Assembly (NCBI RefSeq): GCF_024834075.1
Contig: NZ_JANUXR010000002.1
Location: forward strand, 62,001 to 126,000
Direction: 5' to 3'
DNA: 64,000 bases
Origin: Corynebacterium sp. HS2168-gen11
Lineage (GTDB): Bacteria > Actinomycetota > Actinomycetes > Mycobacteriales > Mycobacteriaceae
The position numbers were made by a program, and so were the translations under genes. Of this stretch, positions 44,765 to 56,215 are shown piece after piece. The notes under the pieces are model-generated. The model saw only the letters and a list, made by a program, of their open reading frames with translations, searched no databases and had not been told where the DNA came from. Positions within the stretch are counted from its first letter, which is position 1, and every line of letters starts with the position of its first letter.

Positions 44765-46396
44765 CTAGGCCAACTCCACGATCTCCATATACTCATCACT
44801 CCATAGATCTTCGTCACCATCTGGTAGCACGATCACGCGTTCAGGCTCCAAGGCCTTAACTGCACCAGGATCGTGTGTCACAAGTACCACCGCACCTTGA
44901 TAGGTGCGCAAAGCATCAAGTACTTGTTCACGTGAGACCGGGTCGAGGTTGTTGGTTGGCTCATCGAGTAGCAGCACATTTGCCTTGGAAGAGACCAAAC
45001 CAGCTAACGCCAAACGAGTTTTTTCACCACCTGATAAGGTTCCCGCTGGCTGTTGCAGTTGATCACCAGAGAACATAAATGCACCTAGTAAACCGCGTAA
45101 ATCTTGCTCATCAGCTTCTGGACTCGCAGCTACGGTATTTTCCCATACCGTTTTATCTGGATCGATGGTGTCGTGTTCCTGTGCAAAATAGCCAATTTTT
45201 AGGCCATGTCCTGAAACAATGCCGCCTTCCCCATCGGTGCGTTCCACACCAGCTAAAAGCTTTAATAAGGTGGTCTTACCAGCACCGTTAAAGCCAAGCA
45301 CAACCACGCGTGAACCTTTATCAATCGCAAGATCGACACCAGCAAAGACTTCCAAAGAGCCATACATTTTCGTCAACCCAGTTGCATGCAAAGGCGTTTT
45401 ACCGCATGGCGCTGGATCTGGAAACTTAATATGCGCAACACGATCAGCCACGCGAATTTCATCAAGCTGGCCCATCATCCGCTCAGCACGAGCAAGCATC
45501 TGCTTTGCCGCGGCAGCTTTGGTGGCTTTCGCACCCAGACGTGCAGCTTGATCTTTCAGCGCAGCTGCTTTCTTTTCAGCATTTGCGCGCTCTCGACGAC
45601 GGCGTGCTTCATCGGTTGCTCGAGCATCAAGATATTTCTTATAGCCCATATTGTAGACATCAGCTTCGGCACGAACAGCGTCTAAGAACCATACTTTATT
45701 ACAGACGGCTTCGAGCAAATCAACATCGTGGCTAATCATAATCAAGCCACCTTCATGTTTCGATAAGAAACCGCGCAACCACTGGATCGAATCGGCATCG
45801 AGGTGGTTGGTGGGCTCGTCGAGAAGCAATGTGGTTTCGGATTTACCAGAGCCGGCAGAAGCTGCGAAGAGGATCTGAGCAAGTTCCACGCGACGACGCT
45901 GACCACCAGATAAAGTTTTGAGTTGCTGATCTAAAATACGGGCCGGTAAGCCGAGGTTATCGCAAATTTGGGCAGCTTCTGAATTTGCTTCATAACCACC
46001 GAGTGCATGATACCGCTCTTCAAGCTTGGCATATTTTTTAATTGCCTGATCTCGCTTGCGATCATCTAGGGTGGTTTCCATGATCTCTTGTTGGCGCTCC
46101 ATATTGCGCTGAATGGTATCTAGGCCACGCGCACTTAATACGCGTTCTCGCGCGGTTTGCTCAATATTGCCTTCGCGTGAATCCTGCGGCAAATAGCCTA
46201 ATGATCCTGAGCGAATCACGCTGCCACCATACGGTTCAGTCTCCCCCGCTAGAATACGCATGGTTGTGGTTTTACCAGCACCGTTGCGGCCCACCAGACC
46301 AATGCGATCGCCAGGTTGAACGCGCAGATGTTGGCCAGGGGCATTGAGCAAGGTACGAGCACCAACTCGTACTTCAAAATCAGAAGTCACAATCAC
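44765..46396 (-). CDS. ABC-F family ATPase
   Basis: 543-residue soluble protein with two ABC domains and no membrane part, acting on the ribosome. Domain 1: Walker A GRNGAGKTTT, signature LSGGQRRRVE, Walker B LLLDEPTNHLD. A linker of about 85 residues is rich in Arg/Lys/Ala (RRRRERANAEKKAAALKDQA). Domain 2: GFNGAGKTTL, LSGGEKTRLALA, LLLDEPTNNLD. Close to the Mycobacterium Rv1473 group from memory. The role may be translation-factor or antibiotic protection; no inducing leader peptide is visible. The GTG at 46396 (MIVTSDFEVRVGARTLL) fits the family start. Confidence 0.92.
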   Translation of the reverse strand: MIVTSDFEVRVGARTLLNAPGQHLRVQPGDRIGLVGRNGAGKTTTMRILAGETEPYGGSVIRSGSLGYLPQDSREGNIEQTARERVLSARGLDTIQRNMERQQEIMETTLDDRKRDQAIKKYAKLEERYHALGGYEANSEAAQICDNLGLPARILDQQLKTLSGGQRRRVELAQILFAASAGSGKSETTLLLDEPTNHLDADSIQWLRGFLSKHEGGLIMISHDVDLLEAVCNKVWFLDAVRAEADVYNMGYKKYLDARATDEARRRRERANAEKKAAALKDQAARLGAKATKAAAAKQMLARAERMMGQLDEIRVADRVAHIKFPDPAPCGKTPLHATGLTKMYGSLEVFAGVDLAIDKGSRVVVLGFNGAGKTTLLKLLAGVERTDGEGGIVSGHGLKIGYFAQEHDTIDPDKTVWENTVAASPEADEQDLRGLLGAFMFSGDQLQQPAGTLSGGEKTRLALAGLVSSKANVLLLDEPTNNLDPVSREQVLDALRTYQGAVVLVTHDPGAVKALEPERVIVLPDGDEDLWSDEYMEIVELA

Positions 46397-46474
46397 GAAG
46401 GGTTATCCTATCAGTTTCACAGCGGCAACTCATCTTTTCAGACGGTTGCGGTAGGCGATGCACACAACAGCGAA

Positions 46475-46544
46475 AACCGCCTGCATGCTGACTCTCACGC
46501 AGACGGTTCGCAACAAGCTTGAGAACACACACAAGTGTTTTCTC
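46475..46544 (-). terminator. Two hairpins at the end of the suf operon
   Basis: AACCGCCTGC/GCAGACGGTT (46475-46508, one mismatch) and GAGAACAC/GTGTTTTCTC (46521-46544), read on the minus strand after the sufT stop. Confidence 0.55.
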
Positions 46545-46558
46545 TTAAAAACTATGGT

Positions 46559-46993
46559 TTAGACCGAGAAACCCAAAGCGCGCAGTTGTTCGCGGCCTTC
46601 TTCAGTAATCATATGTGGACCCCAAGCTGGCAACCACACCCAGTGCAGATGCAGTTTGGATACCACATTATTACCCACGACGGCCTGCTGGGCTTGATCT
46701 TCAATCACATCAGTTAGTGGACATGCAGGTGACGTAAGGGTCATATTAACATGTGCTTCACCAACGGAATCGATCCAAATATCGTAGACCAAGCCAAGGT
46801 CAACCACGTTAATACCCAGCTCTGGATCGATCACATCGCGAAGATATTCTTCAATATCAAATGCTTTAGCCTGGTCTTCTGGGCTTTGCTCAGGACGGTC
46901 TGCCGCTGCCTGGCGTGCAGCTTCAGCATGATCCAAGATGGTCTTCTCTGGCTCGTCAGCGTTATGCTCGTTGTGCTCGTTATGTTCACTCAT
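46559..46993 (-). CDS. sufT: SufT, DUF59 Fe-S assembly factor
   Basis: 144-residue metal-sulfur cluster maturation factor (MIP18/PaaD-like). The DUF59 core (DPELGINVVDLGLVYDIW, MTLTSPACPLTDVI) has the reactive Cys. The N-terminus is acidic with a triple EHN repeat (MSEHNEHNEHN) and a predicted helix, EAARQAAADRPEQ. It overlaps sufU by 4 nt and is the last gene of the suf operon. Confidence 0.9.
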   Translation of the reverse strand: MSEHNEHNEHNADEPEKTILDHAEAARQAAADRPEQSPEDQAKAFDIEEYLRDVIDPELGINVVDLGLVYDIWIDSVGEAHVNMTLTSPACPLTDVIEDQAQQAVVGNNVVSKLHLHWVWLPAWGPHMITEEGREQLRALGFSV

Positions 46994-47439
46994 GACTGTT
47001 CCTTCACTGCTTCAGATACTGCTGCTTGAAATGCTTTCCAACCTAAAAGTGCGCACTTCACACGTGCTGGATACTTCGCAACACCAGCAAACGCTATGCC
47101 ATCACCAATAATTTCATCATCACCAGCATAGGTGCCACGAGAGGTGATCATCTTTTCAAACTCTTCAAGCTTGCCAAGTGCCTCATCTAATGGCTTGCCA
47201 ATAATCTCATCTGTCATCACGGAGGTAGATGCCTGTGAAATCGAACATCCCTGTGCGTCATAAGAAATATCAGTAATGGTCTGCTGATCCTCAGACAAGT
47301 GGAGGCGTAAGGTAAGTTCATCGCCGCATGAAGGGTTCACATGGTGAACTTCAGATTGAAAATCATCACGCAACCCGGCATGACTTGGGTGTTTGTAGTG
47401 ATCCAAGATCACTTCTTGATACATCGATTCAAGATTCAT
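46990..47439 (-). CDS. sufU: SufU, zinc-binding sulfur-transfer partner of SufS
   Basis: 149 residues. SufU accepts persulfide sulfur from SufS and passes it to SufBCD. Three zinc-ligand cysteines lie in NPSCGDELTL, DAQGCSISQAS and ARVKCALLGW, with the Asp ligand in CGDE. The insertion of about 20 residues between the second and third cysteines distinguishes SufU from IscU. It is 28 nt after sufS and coupled to sufT. Confidence 0.93.
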   Translation of the reverse strand: MNLESMYQEVILDHYKHPSHAGLRDDFQSEVHHVNPSCGDELTLRLHLSEDQQTITDISYDAQGCSISQASTSVMTDEIIGKPLDEALGKLEEFEKMITSRGTYAGDDEIIGDGIAFAGVAKYPARVKCALLGWKAFQAAVSEAVKEQS

Positions 47440-47467
47440 AAAAACTAATGTCCTGAGATTGTGCTCG

Positions 47468-48778
<1,311 letters not shown>

Positions 48779-49537
48779 TTATGCCAAGTAACGATCGTAA
48801 CCGTTTGCTTCCAGGTCGTCTGCAAGTTCTGGTCCACCGGAAGTTACGATACGGCCATCAGCAAACACGTGCACGTGATCTGGCTTAACATAGTTCAAAA
48901 TGCGCTTGTAGTGCGTGATGAGCAAGATGCCGCCATTGTTTTCGTCGCGGTAACGATTAATGCCTTCCGAAACAATACGCAATGCGTCAACATCGAGACC
49001 AGAGTCGGTTTCATCCATCACGGCGAATTTTGGCTTCAGCAGGTCAAGCTGCAAAACCTCGTGGCGCTTCTTTTCGCCACCGGAGAAACCTTCGTTCACA
49101 GAACGCTGCGCGAATGCTTTGTCAATGAGCAAACGCTCTTGCGCGCTATTGACTTCTTTCATCCAGTCGCGCAGTTTTGGAGCCTCGCCGCGCACAGCAG
49201 TTGCTGCACTGCGCAAGAAGTTTGCCATAGAAACGCCAGGGATTTCAGTTGGATACTGCATTGCTAAGAACAGACCAGCGCGTGCACGCTCATCAACTTC
49301 AAGCTCGAGTAGATTCACACCATCGAGCAAAACTTCACCTTCGGTGACTTCGTAGCGTGGGTGGCCTGCAATGGTATAGGACAAGGTGGACTTACCAGAA
49401 CCATTTGGTCCCATGATTGCATGGGTTTCACCGGAGCGAATGGTCAAGTTTACGCCCTTGAGGATTGGCTTTGGCTCAGCATTTTCATCAGATGGAATCA
49501 CCTGGGCATGCAGGTTACGGATTTCCAAAGTGCTCAT
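48779..49537 (-). CDS. sufC: SufC, ABC-type ATPase of the SufBCD complex
   Basis: 252-residue soluble ABC ATPase driving conformational change in SufBCD. Walker A MGPNGSGKST (near residue 42), Q-loop AMQYPTEIPG, signature FSGGEKKRHEVLQ, Walker B FAVMDETDSGLD, H-loop LLITHYKRIL. All are intact. It is 54 nt behind sufD with a ribosome site (AAGGAA) near the start. Confidence 0.96.
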   Translation of the reverse strand: MSTLEIRNLHAQVIPSDENAEPKPILKGVNLTIRSGETHAIMGPNGSGKSTLSYTIAGHPRYEVTEGEVLLDGVNLLELEVDERARAGLFLAMQYPTEIPGVSMANFLRSAATAVRGEAPKLRDWMKEVNSAQERLLIDKAFAQRSVNEGFSGGEKKRHEVLQLDLLKPKFAVMDETDSGLDVDALRIVSEGINRYRDENNGGILLITHYKRILNYVKPDHVHVFADGRIVTSGGPELADDLEANGYDRYLA

Positions 49538-49591
49538 TGAATTTTTCCTTATTAAATATGAAGTGACAGTGTGTGGGACAAGCAGTCAGAC

Positions 49592-50782
49592 TTAGCTGCT
49601 TTGCGACGAGCGGGCTTGCAGTGTTTCAAGTTCTGCAATCACACGCGATTCCAAAGTTTCGCGAATCTCAGCCACAGGAATGCGGCCAATGACCTCAGAG
49701 AAGAAGCCGCGAATGATCAAGCGGCGAGCTTCTGCAACTGGAATGCCGCGAGAGCGCAAATAGAATTCCTGCTCGTCATCGAAACGACCAACAGTAGCTG
49801 CGTGACCAGCACCTGCAATGTCGCCAGTTTCAATTTCCAAATTCGGCACGGCATCTGCACGTGCGCCTTCAGTCAAGACCAGGTTACGGTTGGCTTCATA
49901 GGTGTTGGTGCCTTGTGCACCTGCACGAATTAAGACATCGCCAACCCAAGAGGTGTGGGCTTCTGGTTTGTCAGAGTTTGGATCTGCCTGCAATGCGCCC
50001 TTATACAGCACATTTGAGCGGCAGTTTGGTACAGCGTGGTCGATCAGCAAACGCTGTTCGAAGAACTGTCCGTCATCTGCAAAGTACACGCCAAGCATTT
50101 CAGCATCGCCATCAGGAGCGGTGAAACGAACACGTGGAATCATACGAACAACATCGCCGCCGAAAATTGCGGCAGAGTGGCGCAAAACTGCAGCGCGACC
50201 AAGAACTGCAACTTGGCCATTAAGGTGAACTGCGTCGTCATTCCAGGAGGCATCAACAATAACAGTCAGTTTTGCATGATCTCCAACGACAAACTCAACG
50301 TTGTCGGCGTGAATACCTGAACCAACATAGCGTAAATCAACGACAGCTTCTGCCTCTGGCAATACTTCGATCACAATATGGGCAAAGGTGGTGTTTTCCA
50401 TGCCTTGGCCAGTTACTGTGATGATGACTGGTTCTTTGTTGATGCTTTGCGCGGCAAACTGCACATAGGTTACGTCTTGAGCTGCTTCGAAAGCTTGAGC
50501 GCCAACGCGATCCACTGGTGCACCAGCGATACCAACATGCTCGGAATCTTTGGCAACGACTGCGGTTGTGACACCGACTGCAGCAGCTGGAATTTCAACC
50601 TGCAGCTGAGGTGCAACTGGGGCTGCGAACGTAGCGTCGTGAAGCCCATGCAGGCGACGAAGCGGTACGAAGCGCCAGACTTCATCTTTACCTTTTGGCA
50701 CGTCGAAATCTGCGACTGCAAAGGAAGTAAAGACGTCTCCCTTGTTATTATGTGGAGTTGCGTTTTTGACAATGTTAGTCAT
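49592..50782 (-). CDS. sufD: SufD, Fe-S scaffold complex subunit
   Basis: 396-residue beta-helix partner of SufB. Key segments: TEGARADAVPNLEIETGDIA and GAGHAATVGRFDDEQEFYLR, with the conserved His used in iron acquisition, and a helical end, GIPVAEARRLIIRGFFSEV. It starts 2 nt after the sufB stop, so it is coupled. The N-terminal 60 residues are diverged, as usual for SufD. Confidence 0.95.
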   Translation of the reverse strand: MTNIVKNATPHNNKGDVFTSFAVADFDVPKGKDEVWRFVPLRRLHGLHDATFAAPVAPQLQVEIPAAAVGVTTAVVAKDSEHVGIAGAPVDRVGAQAFEAAQDVTYVQFAAQSINKEPVIITVTGQGMENTTFAHIVIEVLPEAEAVVDLRYVGSGIHADNVEFVVGDHAKLTVIVDASWNDDAVHLNGQVAVLGRAAVLRHSAAIFGGDVVRMIPRVRFTAPDGDAEMLGVYFADDGQFFEQRLLIDHAVPNCRSNVLYKGALQADPNSDKPEAHTSWVGDVLIRAGAQGTNTYEANRNLVLTEGARADAVPNLEIETGDIAGAGHAATVGRFDDEQEFYLRSRGIPVAEARRLIIRGFFSEVIGRIPVAEIRETLESRVIAELETLQARSSQSS

Positions 50783-50784
50783 AA

Positions 50785-52230
50785 TTAACCCACCGATCCT
50801 TCCATCTGCAATTCGATCAAGCGATTGAGCTCCAATGCGTATTCCATCGGAAGTTCTTTCGCAATTGGTTCCACGAAACCACGCACAATCATTGCCATAG
50901 CCTCGTCTTCTGCAATACCACGAGACATTAAGTAGAACAGCTGTTCTTCTGAAACCTGTGACACGGTTGCTTCGTGACCCAACGAAACGTGATCATTGCG
51001 AATGTCGTTATATGGGTAGGTATCAGAGCGTGAAATATTATCTACCAGCAACGCGTCGCATTCTACGTTTGACGTCGAATGATGTGCATTGGCATTAATG
51101 CGAACTAAGCCACGGTATGCAGCACGTCCACCACCACGGGCAACCGACTTCGAGACAATATTCGAAGAGGTATATGGTGCCATGTGTACCATCTTGGCGC
51201 CTGTGTCTTGGAACTGGCCTTCACCAGCAAATGCGACAGACAAAACTTCGCCCTTTGCGTGTGGACCCGTCATCCAAACAGCTGGGTACTTCATCGTAAC
51301 CTTGGAGCCGATATTGCCATCGACCCATTCCATGGTTGCACCTTCTTCGCACTTGGTGCGCTTGGTGACCAGGTTATACACGTTATTCGACCAGTTCTGG
51401 ATGGTGGTATAACGGCAGCGGCCACCCTTTTTCACAATGATTTCGACTACTGCAGAGTGCAAGGAATCGGACTTGTAAATAGGAGCGGTACATCCTTCGA
51501 CATAATGCACATAAGCGTCTTCATCAACAATGATCAAGGTGCGCTCGAATTGGCCCATGTTTTCGGTGTTAATACGGAAGTATGCCTGCAGCGGAATATC
51601 GACGTGCACACCTTTTGGCACGTAGATAAATGACCCACCAGACCATACCGCAGTATTCAAGGCAGAGAACTTATTATCGCCAGCTGGAATCACTGTTCCG
51701 AAATACTCACGGAATAATTCTGGGTGCTCTTTTAACGCAGAGTCTGTGTCTAGGAAGATGACACCTTGACGTTCTAAGTCTTCACGGATCTGGTGATACA
51801 CAACTTCAGATTCGTATTGTGCAGCAACACCTGCAACCAAGCGCTGCTTTTCAGCTTCTGGAATGCCCAGACGATCATAGGTATTTTTAATGTCTTCTGG
51901 AAGCTCATCCCAACTGGTAGCTTGCTTTTCGGTAGAACGAACGAAGTACTTAATGCTGTCGAAATCGATAGCAGAAAGATCTGCACCCCATGTTGGCATC
52001 GGTTTTTTATCAAAGATGCCCAAAGCCTTCAAACGCAGTTCGAGCATCCATTCTGGCTCATTCTTTTTGGCGGAAATATCGCGGACGACATCTTCATTGA
52101 GTCCACGGCGTGCTGCCTGTCCGGCAGCATCAGAATCATGCCAACCGTAGTTATATGGTCCGATTGATTCAATGATCTCATCGTCGGTCGTAGGATTGCT
52201 AACTCCTGCCGCTGGGGGCGCCTGGGTCAT
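50785..52230 (-). CDS. sufB: SufB, Fe-S scaffold subunit
   Basis: 481-residue main scaffold on which clusters are built. Seen: [58 protein letters not shown] (conserved Cys and Glu), and [20 protein letters not shown]. The ATG at 52230 has AAAGGAG at 8 nt; the open frame to 52317 overlaps sufR and is unlikely. No intein or insertion, unlike some mycobacteria. Confidence 0.96.
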   Translation of the reverse strand: MTQAPPAAGVSNPTTDDEIIESIGPYNYGWHDSDAAGQAARRGLNEDVVRDISAKKNEPEWMLELRLKALGIFDKKPMPTWGADLSAIDFDSIKYFVRSTEKQATSWDELPEDIKNTYDRLGIPEAEKQRLVAGVAAQYESEVVYHQIREDLERQGVIFLDTDSALKEHPELFREYFGTVIPAGDNKFSALNTAVWSGGSFIYVPKGVHVDIPLQAYFRINTENMGQFERTLIIVDEDAYVHYVEGCTAPIYKSDSLHSAVVEIIVKKGGRCRYTTIQNWSNNVYNLVTKRTKCEEGATMEWVDGNIGSKVTMKYPAVWMTGPHAKGEVLSVAFAGEGQFQDTGAKMVHMAPYTSSNIVSKSVARGGGRAAYRGLVRINANAHHSTSNVECDALLVDNISRSDTYPYNDIRNDHVSLGHEATVSQVSEEQLFYLMSRGIAEDEAMAMIVRGFVEPIAKELPMEYALELNRLIELQMEGSVG

Positions 52231-52274
52231 ATACCTAGCTCCTTTCAAGCTTGTTGGTAAAGGCGTTATCGCTT

Positions 52275-52949
52275 TTATTGTTTCCGGATGGGGGTCAGTG
52301 GAATATTTGTAGTACACACGCTGTGACCATTGGCAATTGACGCTAATGGTTGCACATGATGGCCAAGTAGGTTGGCAATTACTTCATGTTCTGCAGCGCA
52401 AAGTTCGGGGAACTCAGCAGCGACTTCAGAAATTGGACAATGGTGCTGACAAATCTGCACGCCTTGACCAACATTGGTGATGGTAGCTGCATATCCTTGA
52501 TTGCTAAACGCGGTGACTAATGCTTCTGCAGCTTTACTCAGCGAATCCTCGTCATCTTCTTCAACATGAACATTTGCGACAATTGCTTCAGCACGTTTAC
52601 GAGCGAAAGCCTTCACCGCTTCATCACCACCAGTTTCCCTCAGCGCAGAAAGCGCAAGGGCTGCTAAGCCATCATAGTCGTGACCAAACTGGCGTTTGCC
52701 TGCATGTGTGAGCCGAAATTCTTTTGCTGGGCGACCACGAGAACCCTGAGTGAGTCGTCGTGGTGGAGCCGGTTCAGCAAGCCCTTCATCCACAAGAATG
52801 TCTAGATGGCGGCGAATACCTGCAGCTGAAAGGTTCAGCGTCTGGCTCAGTTGAGTTGCTGTAAGACTGCCATGTTGAAGCAAGCTCATCATGATGGCAC
52901 GACGGGTTTCACCGTCAGTAGTTCGAGACTCTGCATGCTCTTTTCTCAT
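52275..52949 (-). CDS. sufR: SufR, Fe-S-sensing repressor of the suf operon
   Basis: 224-residue winged-helix repressor. The DNA-binding domain is [38 protein letters not shown], with the basic wing [10 protein letters not shown]. The C-terminal cysteines CQHHC-P and ELC (C-x3-C-x13-C) should bind a 4Fe-4S cluster that reports cluster status. It is the first gene of sufRBDCSUT, 44 nt before sufB. The ATG at 52949 has AAGGAGG 11 nt upstream. It probably controls its own promoter (see site at 53013). Confidence 0.93.
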   Translation of the reverse strand: MRKEHAESRTTDGETRRAIMMSLLQHGSLTATQLSQTLNLSAAGIRRHLDILVDEGLAEPAPPRRLTQGSRGRPAKEFRLTHAGKRQFGHDYDGLAALALSALRETGGDEAVKAFARKRAEAIVANVHVEEDDEDSLSKAAEALVTAFSNQGYAATITNVGQGVQICQHHCPISEVAAEFPELCAAEHEVIANLLGHHVQPLASIANGHSVCTTNIPLTPIRKQ

Positions 52950-53415
52950 AACATTCTCACCTCCTTGAGTTTCATACTTTGGTACAGCCGTCAAAAAAGG
53001 AAAACACCTTTTAGACAACATTAGTGTTACTTAATTATAGACGAACTTTCAAGCTGGAAAATTCCCTATCGCTCTCACCTCGTTTATTTAGGGCAGCCTA
53101 TATAGCTTAGATGTGATGATTGCGCGTTCGTGATGTTCAAAACTATTCGGACGTGTTCTCGGGTTGAGTGCAATCAAAATGGGGTAACTAAGGGTGTAGT
53201 GCCCGACATGGATACTCATTGCGACCTCTTTGCAGTTCAGAATACCGTTAGGAAACAAACTGCTTTGATCGGCAGTGTTGCACGGTTACAAGGAGACAAA
53301 TGGCGCAATGGCATCGTGACGATGTGTTTCGAGCATTTCAAGGCTAAGCATCGCATTTCCCGCACGGTGCCGTATAGAACGCTGTATAGATCGTAAATGT
53401 TGCCAGAGTGCATGG
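52950..53415. promoter_or_regulatory. Divergent region between sufR and mptB
   Basis: 466 bp. It holds the suf promoter, a candidate SufR operator (53013-53027) and a weak DtxR-like match (TTAGGGCAGCCTA, near 53087). An 88-codon frame at 53130-53396 (+) is not supported by composition or a ribosome site. Confidence 0.55.
53013..53027 (-). promoter_or_regulatory. Candidate SufR operator
   Basis: Minus strand ACACTAATGTTGTCT fits ACACT-N5-TGTGA, the site I recall for mycobacterial SufR, at eight of ten fixed positions. It lies about 65 bp upstream of the sufR start. Confidence 0.45.
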
Positions 53416-53447
53416 GTGTCATCGTGGATTCTAAGAGAGTTGAGCAG

Positions 53448-53453
53448 TACTAT
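53448..53453 (+). promoter_or_regulatory. -10 box of mptB
   Basis: TACTAT, 7 nt before the GTG at 53461. It favours that start over the GTG at 53416. Confidence 0.45.
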
Positions 53454-53460
53454 TGCACAT

Positions 53461-55263
53461 GTGAGCCAGTCAGACCCATCTACACAGCCGCAACGCCGAC
53501 TGTTGTCGCGCTTTGGAACTCCAGGGCAGCATGCCGCGAGTCTGCATAGCGTTGAAGATGAATTTGGAGATGCATTAAGCCGCTACGATCATGCGTCTGG
53601 ATGGGTGAAAACTGCTGTTGGTGTCGACCTTCTCACCCCTATCCGCAATGGCGGCATTACCTTGCGTGAATCCGATACAGTTGGCGCGCAAGGTTCATTT
53701 ACTGGCCATTTTGTACTGCCGACCTTGAGCTATCAGGAATTGCGTCGGTTTGCATTTATTCGTTGGTTAGGCACTTTAGGTGCGGTTATGATTGGGCTTG
53801 GAGCACTTGGTGCCGGAGCGCTTCCGGTTGTCGAATCCCCGTATCATTTAAACCCGGTTGGGTCCTTACTTGGCCGAATGCTGCAGACCTCTACAGTGAT
53901 CTGTTTCGTCGGGGTCGGGCTTTTGGTGTTCGCATGGTTGATTATGGCTCCTTTTACTGGAGTGGCGTTACGACATCAACAATCAAAACATGGCGTGATC
54001 AGCATGTCTGTTATCAAGCGCACATTTTTGGCGTGGAGTTTGCCGTTGCTCGTCAGTGCGCCAATGTTTACCCAAGATATCTATTCATATCTTGCCAACG
54101 GTGCATTAATTCTCCAGGGTCATGACCCGTACAGTGCTGGTCCTGTGGATTTATTAGGTACTGAACATGCGTTAGCGCGCTCAGTGCCTTTTATTTGGGC
54201 GCACTCCCCTTCTCCCTATGGTCCTGTGGCGCTAGGTCTTGCCGCAACGATTGCGAAAATCACATCCAATAACATTGTGCTCAGCGTCATTATGCACCGA
54301 TTATTTGCAATATTAGGTGTCGCATTAGCTGGCTGGGCGGTGGTGCATCTGTCGCGACGCTGCTACGTGATCCCACAAGCCTCATTGTGGCTTGGAGTTT
54401 TAAATCCGTTGACAATTTTGCACCTTATTGGCGGTATTCATAATGAATCGATTTTATTGGGATTGTTGCTTGCTGGTGTGGAATTAGGGTTGCGTAGCGT
54501 TGATTATCTCAATGTTTTTGCGCGTCGACGCGCTGTGCTGTATCTCACTGCCAGTAGTTTCTTGATTAGTTGTGCAGGTATGGTCAAAGTGACGGGCTTT
54601 TTAGGGCTTGGATTTACTGGTATCGCTATTGCCCATGCGCTGCGTAATCTTGGCAGATCGCATATTATTGCCTGGCTCATAGCTATCGTGGCGCAAGTTG
54701 TTCTGTTGGTGGTCTCGGTCTTGATGATGACTTGGTTTACCGGCATTTCGCTTGGCTGGTTGACCGTGCAAGGCGGTGCTGTCACCATTCGATCATGGAT
54801 GTCGTTTTCCACCGCCGTCGGTGTAATTTTCGGGTGGTTCGGCATGCAGCTTCAACTTGGTGACCATACTGATGCTCTGCTCGTCGTCACACGCACTCTT
54901 GGCGTAGCCATTACTCTATCGTTTATAGTTCGCATGTTATTTGCGACTTATCGCGGTAGTATTCATCCAGTCGGTGCACTGGGTGTATCTTCACTTGTAA
55001 TGGTGGTCTTTTTCCCCGTGGTACATCCTTGGTACGTACTCTGGGCAATTTTGCCACTCGCAGCATGGGCGAATCGACCATTCTTTCGGTCTGCAGTAAT
55101 CCTCTATTCCACACTGTTAAGTTTCTTCATTTTGCCACGTGGTCTTGGATTGCCGCCCGACACTATACTTTCTATTTATCTTGCATCGATCCTTGGATGG
55201 ATACTGATTATGGTGTTCTCGTATGTCATATTACGAAAACGGGGAATAGTTGGCCTACACTAG
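53461..55263 (+). CDS. mptB: MptB-type polyprenol-phosphomannose-dependent mannosyltransferase
   Basis: About 600 residues, GT-C fold with some 13 membrane helices. In C. glutamicum MptB extends the alpha-1,6-mannan core of lipomannan/lipoarabinomannan on the outer face of the membrane using polyprenyl-phosphomannose. A soluble N-terminal stretch (to about 70) precedes the helices; the acidic loop DIYSYLANGALILQGHDPYS carries the catalytic Asp expected after the first helices. The position next to sufR agrees with C. glutamicum. I take the GTG at 53461 because of the -10 box; the frame also starts at 53416. No ribosome site at either. Confidence 0.87.
   Translation: MSQSDPSTQPQRRLLSRFGTPGQHAASLHSVEDEFGDALSRYDHASGWVKTAVGVDLLTPIRNGGITLRESDTVGAQGSFTGHFVLPTLSYQELRRFAFIRWLGTLGAVMIGLGALGAGALPVVESPYHLNPVGSLLGRMLQTSTVICFVGVGLLVFAWLIMAPFTGVALRHQQSKHGVISMSVIKRTFLAWSLPLLVSAPMFTQDIYSYLANGALILQGHDPYSAGPVDLLGTEHALARSVPFIWAHSPSPYGPVALGLAATIAKITSNNIVLSVIMHRLFAILGVALAGWAVVHLSRRCYVIPQASLWLGVLNPLTILHLIGGIHNESILLGLLLAGVELGLRSVDYLNVFARRRAVLYLTASSFLISCAGMVKVTGFLGLGFTGIAIAHALRNLGRSHIIAWLIAIVAQVVLLVVSVLMMTWFTGISLGWLTVQGGAVTIRSWMSFSTAVGVIFGWFGMQLQLGDHTDALLVVTRTLGVAITLSFIVRMLFATYRGSIHPVGALGVSSLVMVVFFPVVHPWYVLWAILPLAAWANRPFFRSAVILYSTLLSFFILPRGLGLPPDTILSIYLASILGWILIMVFSYVILRKRGIVGLH
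55256..55261 (+). promoter_or_regulatory. -10 box of the ABC exporter genes, inside the end of mptB
   Basis: TACACT, 8 nt before the GTG at 55270 and overlapping the last codons and stop of mptB. Confidence 0.45.
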
Positions 55264-55269
55264 ACCACT

Positions 55270-56196
55270 GTGACTTCTTCAACACCTACCGTGCCTGTCC
55301 TCGAGCTTCACGACGTCGTCAAAGCCTTTCACTCAAAGGTAGCCGTGAACCATGTCAGCTTGAGTGTGCAGTCAGGCACTATCGTTGCCTTATTGGGGCC
55401 AAATGGCGCTGGTAAGACCACCACCATTGAAATGTGTGAGGGTTTTCAAAAACCTACCAGTGGTACTATCTCTGTCCTTGGGCTTAACCCAGTTACAGAA
55501 CCAGATAAGGTACGCGCCCAAGTCGGCATCATGCTGCAGGATTCTGGTTCGTATTCAGGTATCAGAGTTGAAGAAATGCTGCGGCTATCTGCTTCATATT
55601 CTGCAGATCCACTGGATCCAGAGTGGTTAATGGAGTTACTTGGGCTAACGAACGTTCGCAGCACCACCTACCGCAGACTTTCTGGTGGTCAGCGTCAGCG
55701 CTTAAGTCTAGGACTGGCGATTATTACGCGGCCAAAGCTGGTGTTTTTAGATGAACCAACCGCAGGTATGGATGCACAATCGCGCCTGTTGGTATGGACG
55801 CTGATTCGCCAGCTGCGAGCCGATGGTGTGACTGTCATTTTGACGACTCATCTCATGGATGAAGCACAAAGTCTTGCAGATGAGGTCATTATTATGGATC
55901 ACGGCAAGATCGTGATGCAAGGCCCACCAGCTCAATTACGACGCGGTCATGATCCACATATGCAGTTTGAAACTGATAAAGATCTCGATCTTGCTACCTC
56001 AGGCATGCAAGCATTGGAGGTACGCGCTGTTCGGCCTAACACCTATACCTTAGGTGTTGGTATTACACCAGCAGCAATTGCGCAATTAAGTGCAGAACTT
56101 GCGGTGCAAGGAGTATTGATTCTGAGTTTGAATACACATACTCGAAGTCTTGAAGATGTCTTTTTAGAAATTACTGGTCGCTCACTCAGAAGCTAG
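55270..56196 (+). CDS. ABC-2 type exporter, ATP-binding protein
   Basis: 308-residue ATPase of the DrrA/CcmA class: Walker A LLGPNGAGKTTTIEM, signature RLSGGQRQRLSLGLAI, Walker B LVFLDEPTAGMD, H-loop LTTHLMDEAQ, then a C-terminal regulatory domain of about 80 residues. It pairs with the permease gene 19 nt downstream. The start is GTG at 55270, 6 nt after mptB. The exported compound is unknown; an antibiotic, lipid or haem-related intermediate is possible given the neighbouring haem A synthase. Confidence 0.9.
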   Translation: MTSSTPTVPVLELHDVVKAFHSKVAVNHVSLSVQSGTIVALLGPNGAGKTTTIEMCEGFQKPTSGTISVLGLNPVTEPDKVRAQVGIMLQDSGSYSGIRVEEMLRLSASYSADPLDPEWLMELLGLTNVRSTTYRRLSGGQRQRLSLGLAIITRPKLVFLDEPTAGMDAQSRLLVWTLIRQLRADGVTVILTTHLMDEAQSLADEVIIMDHGKIVMQGPPAQLRRGHDPHMQFETDKDLDLATSGMQALEVRAVRPNTYTLGVGITPAAIAQLSAELAVQGVLILSLNTHTRSLEDVFLEITGRSLRS

Positions 56197-56215
56197 ATTG
56201 CAGTTAAGGAATACT

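Noticed and set aside
53130..53396. 88-codon frame between sufR and mptB
   Set aside because: No ribosome site, no protein-like composition, and it would run through the likely mptB promoter region.
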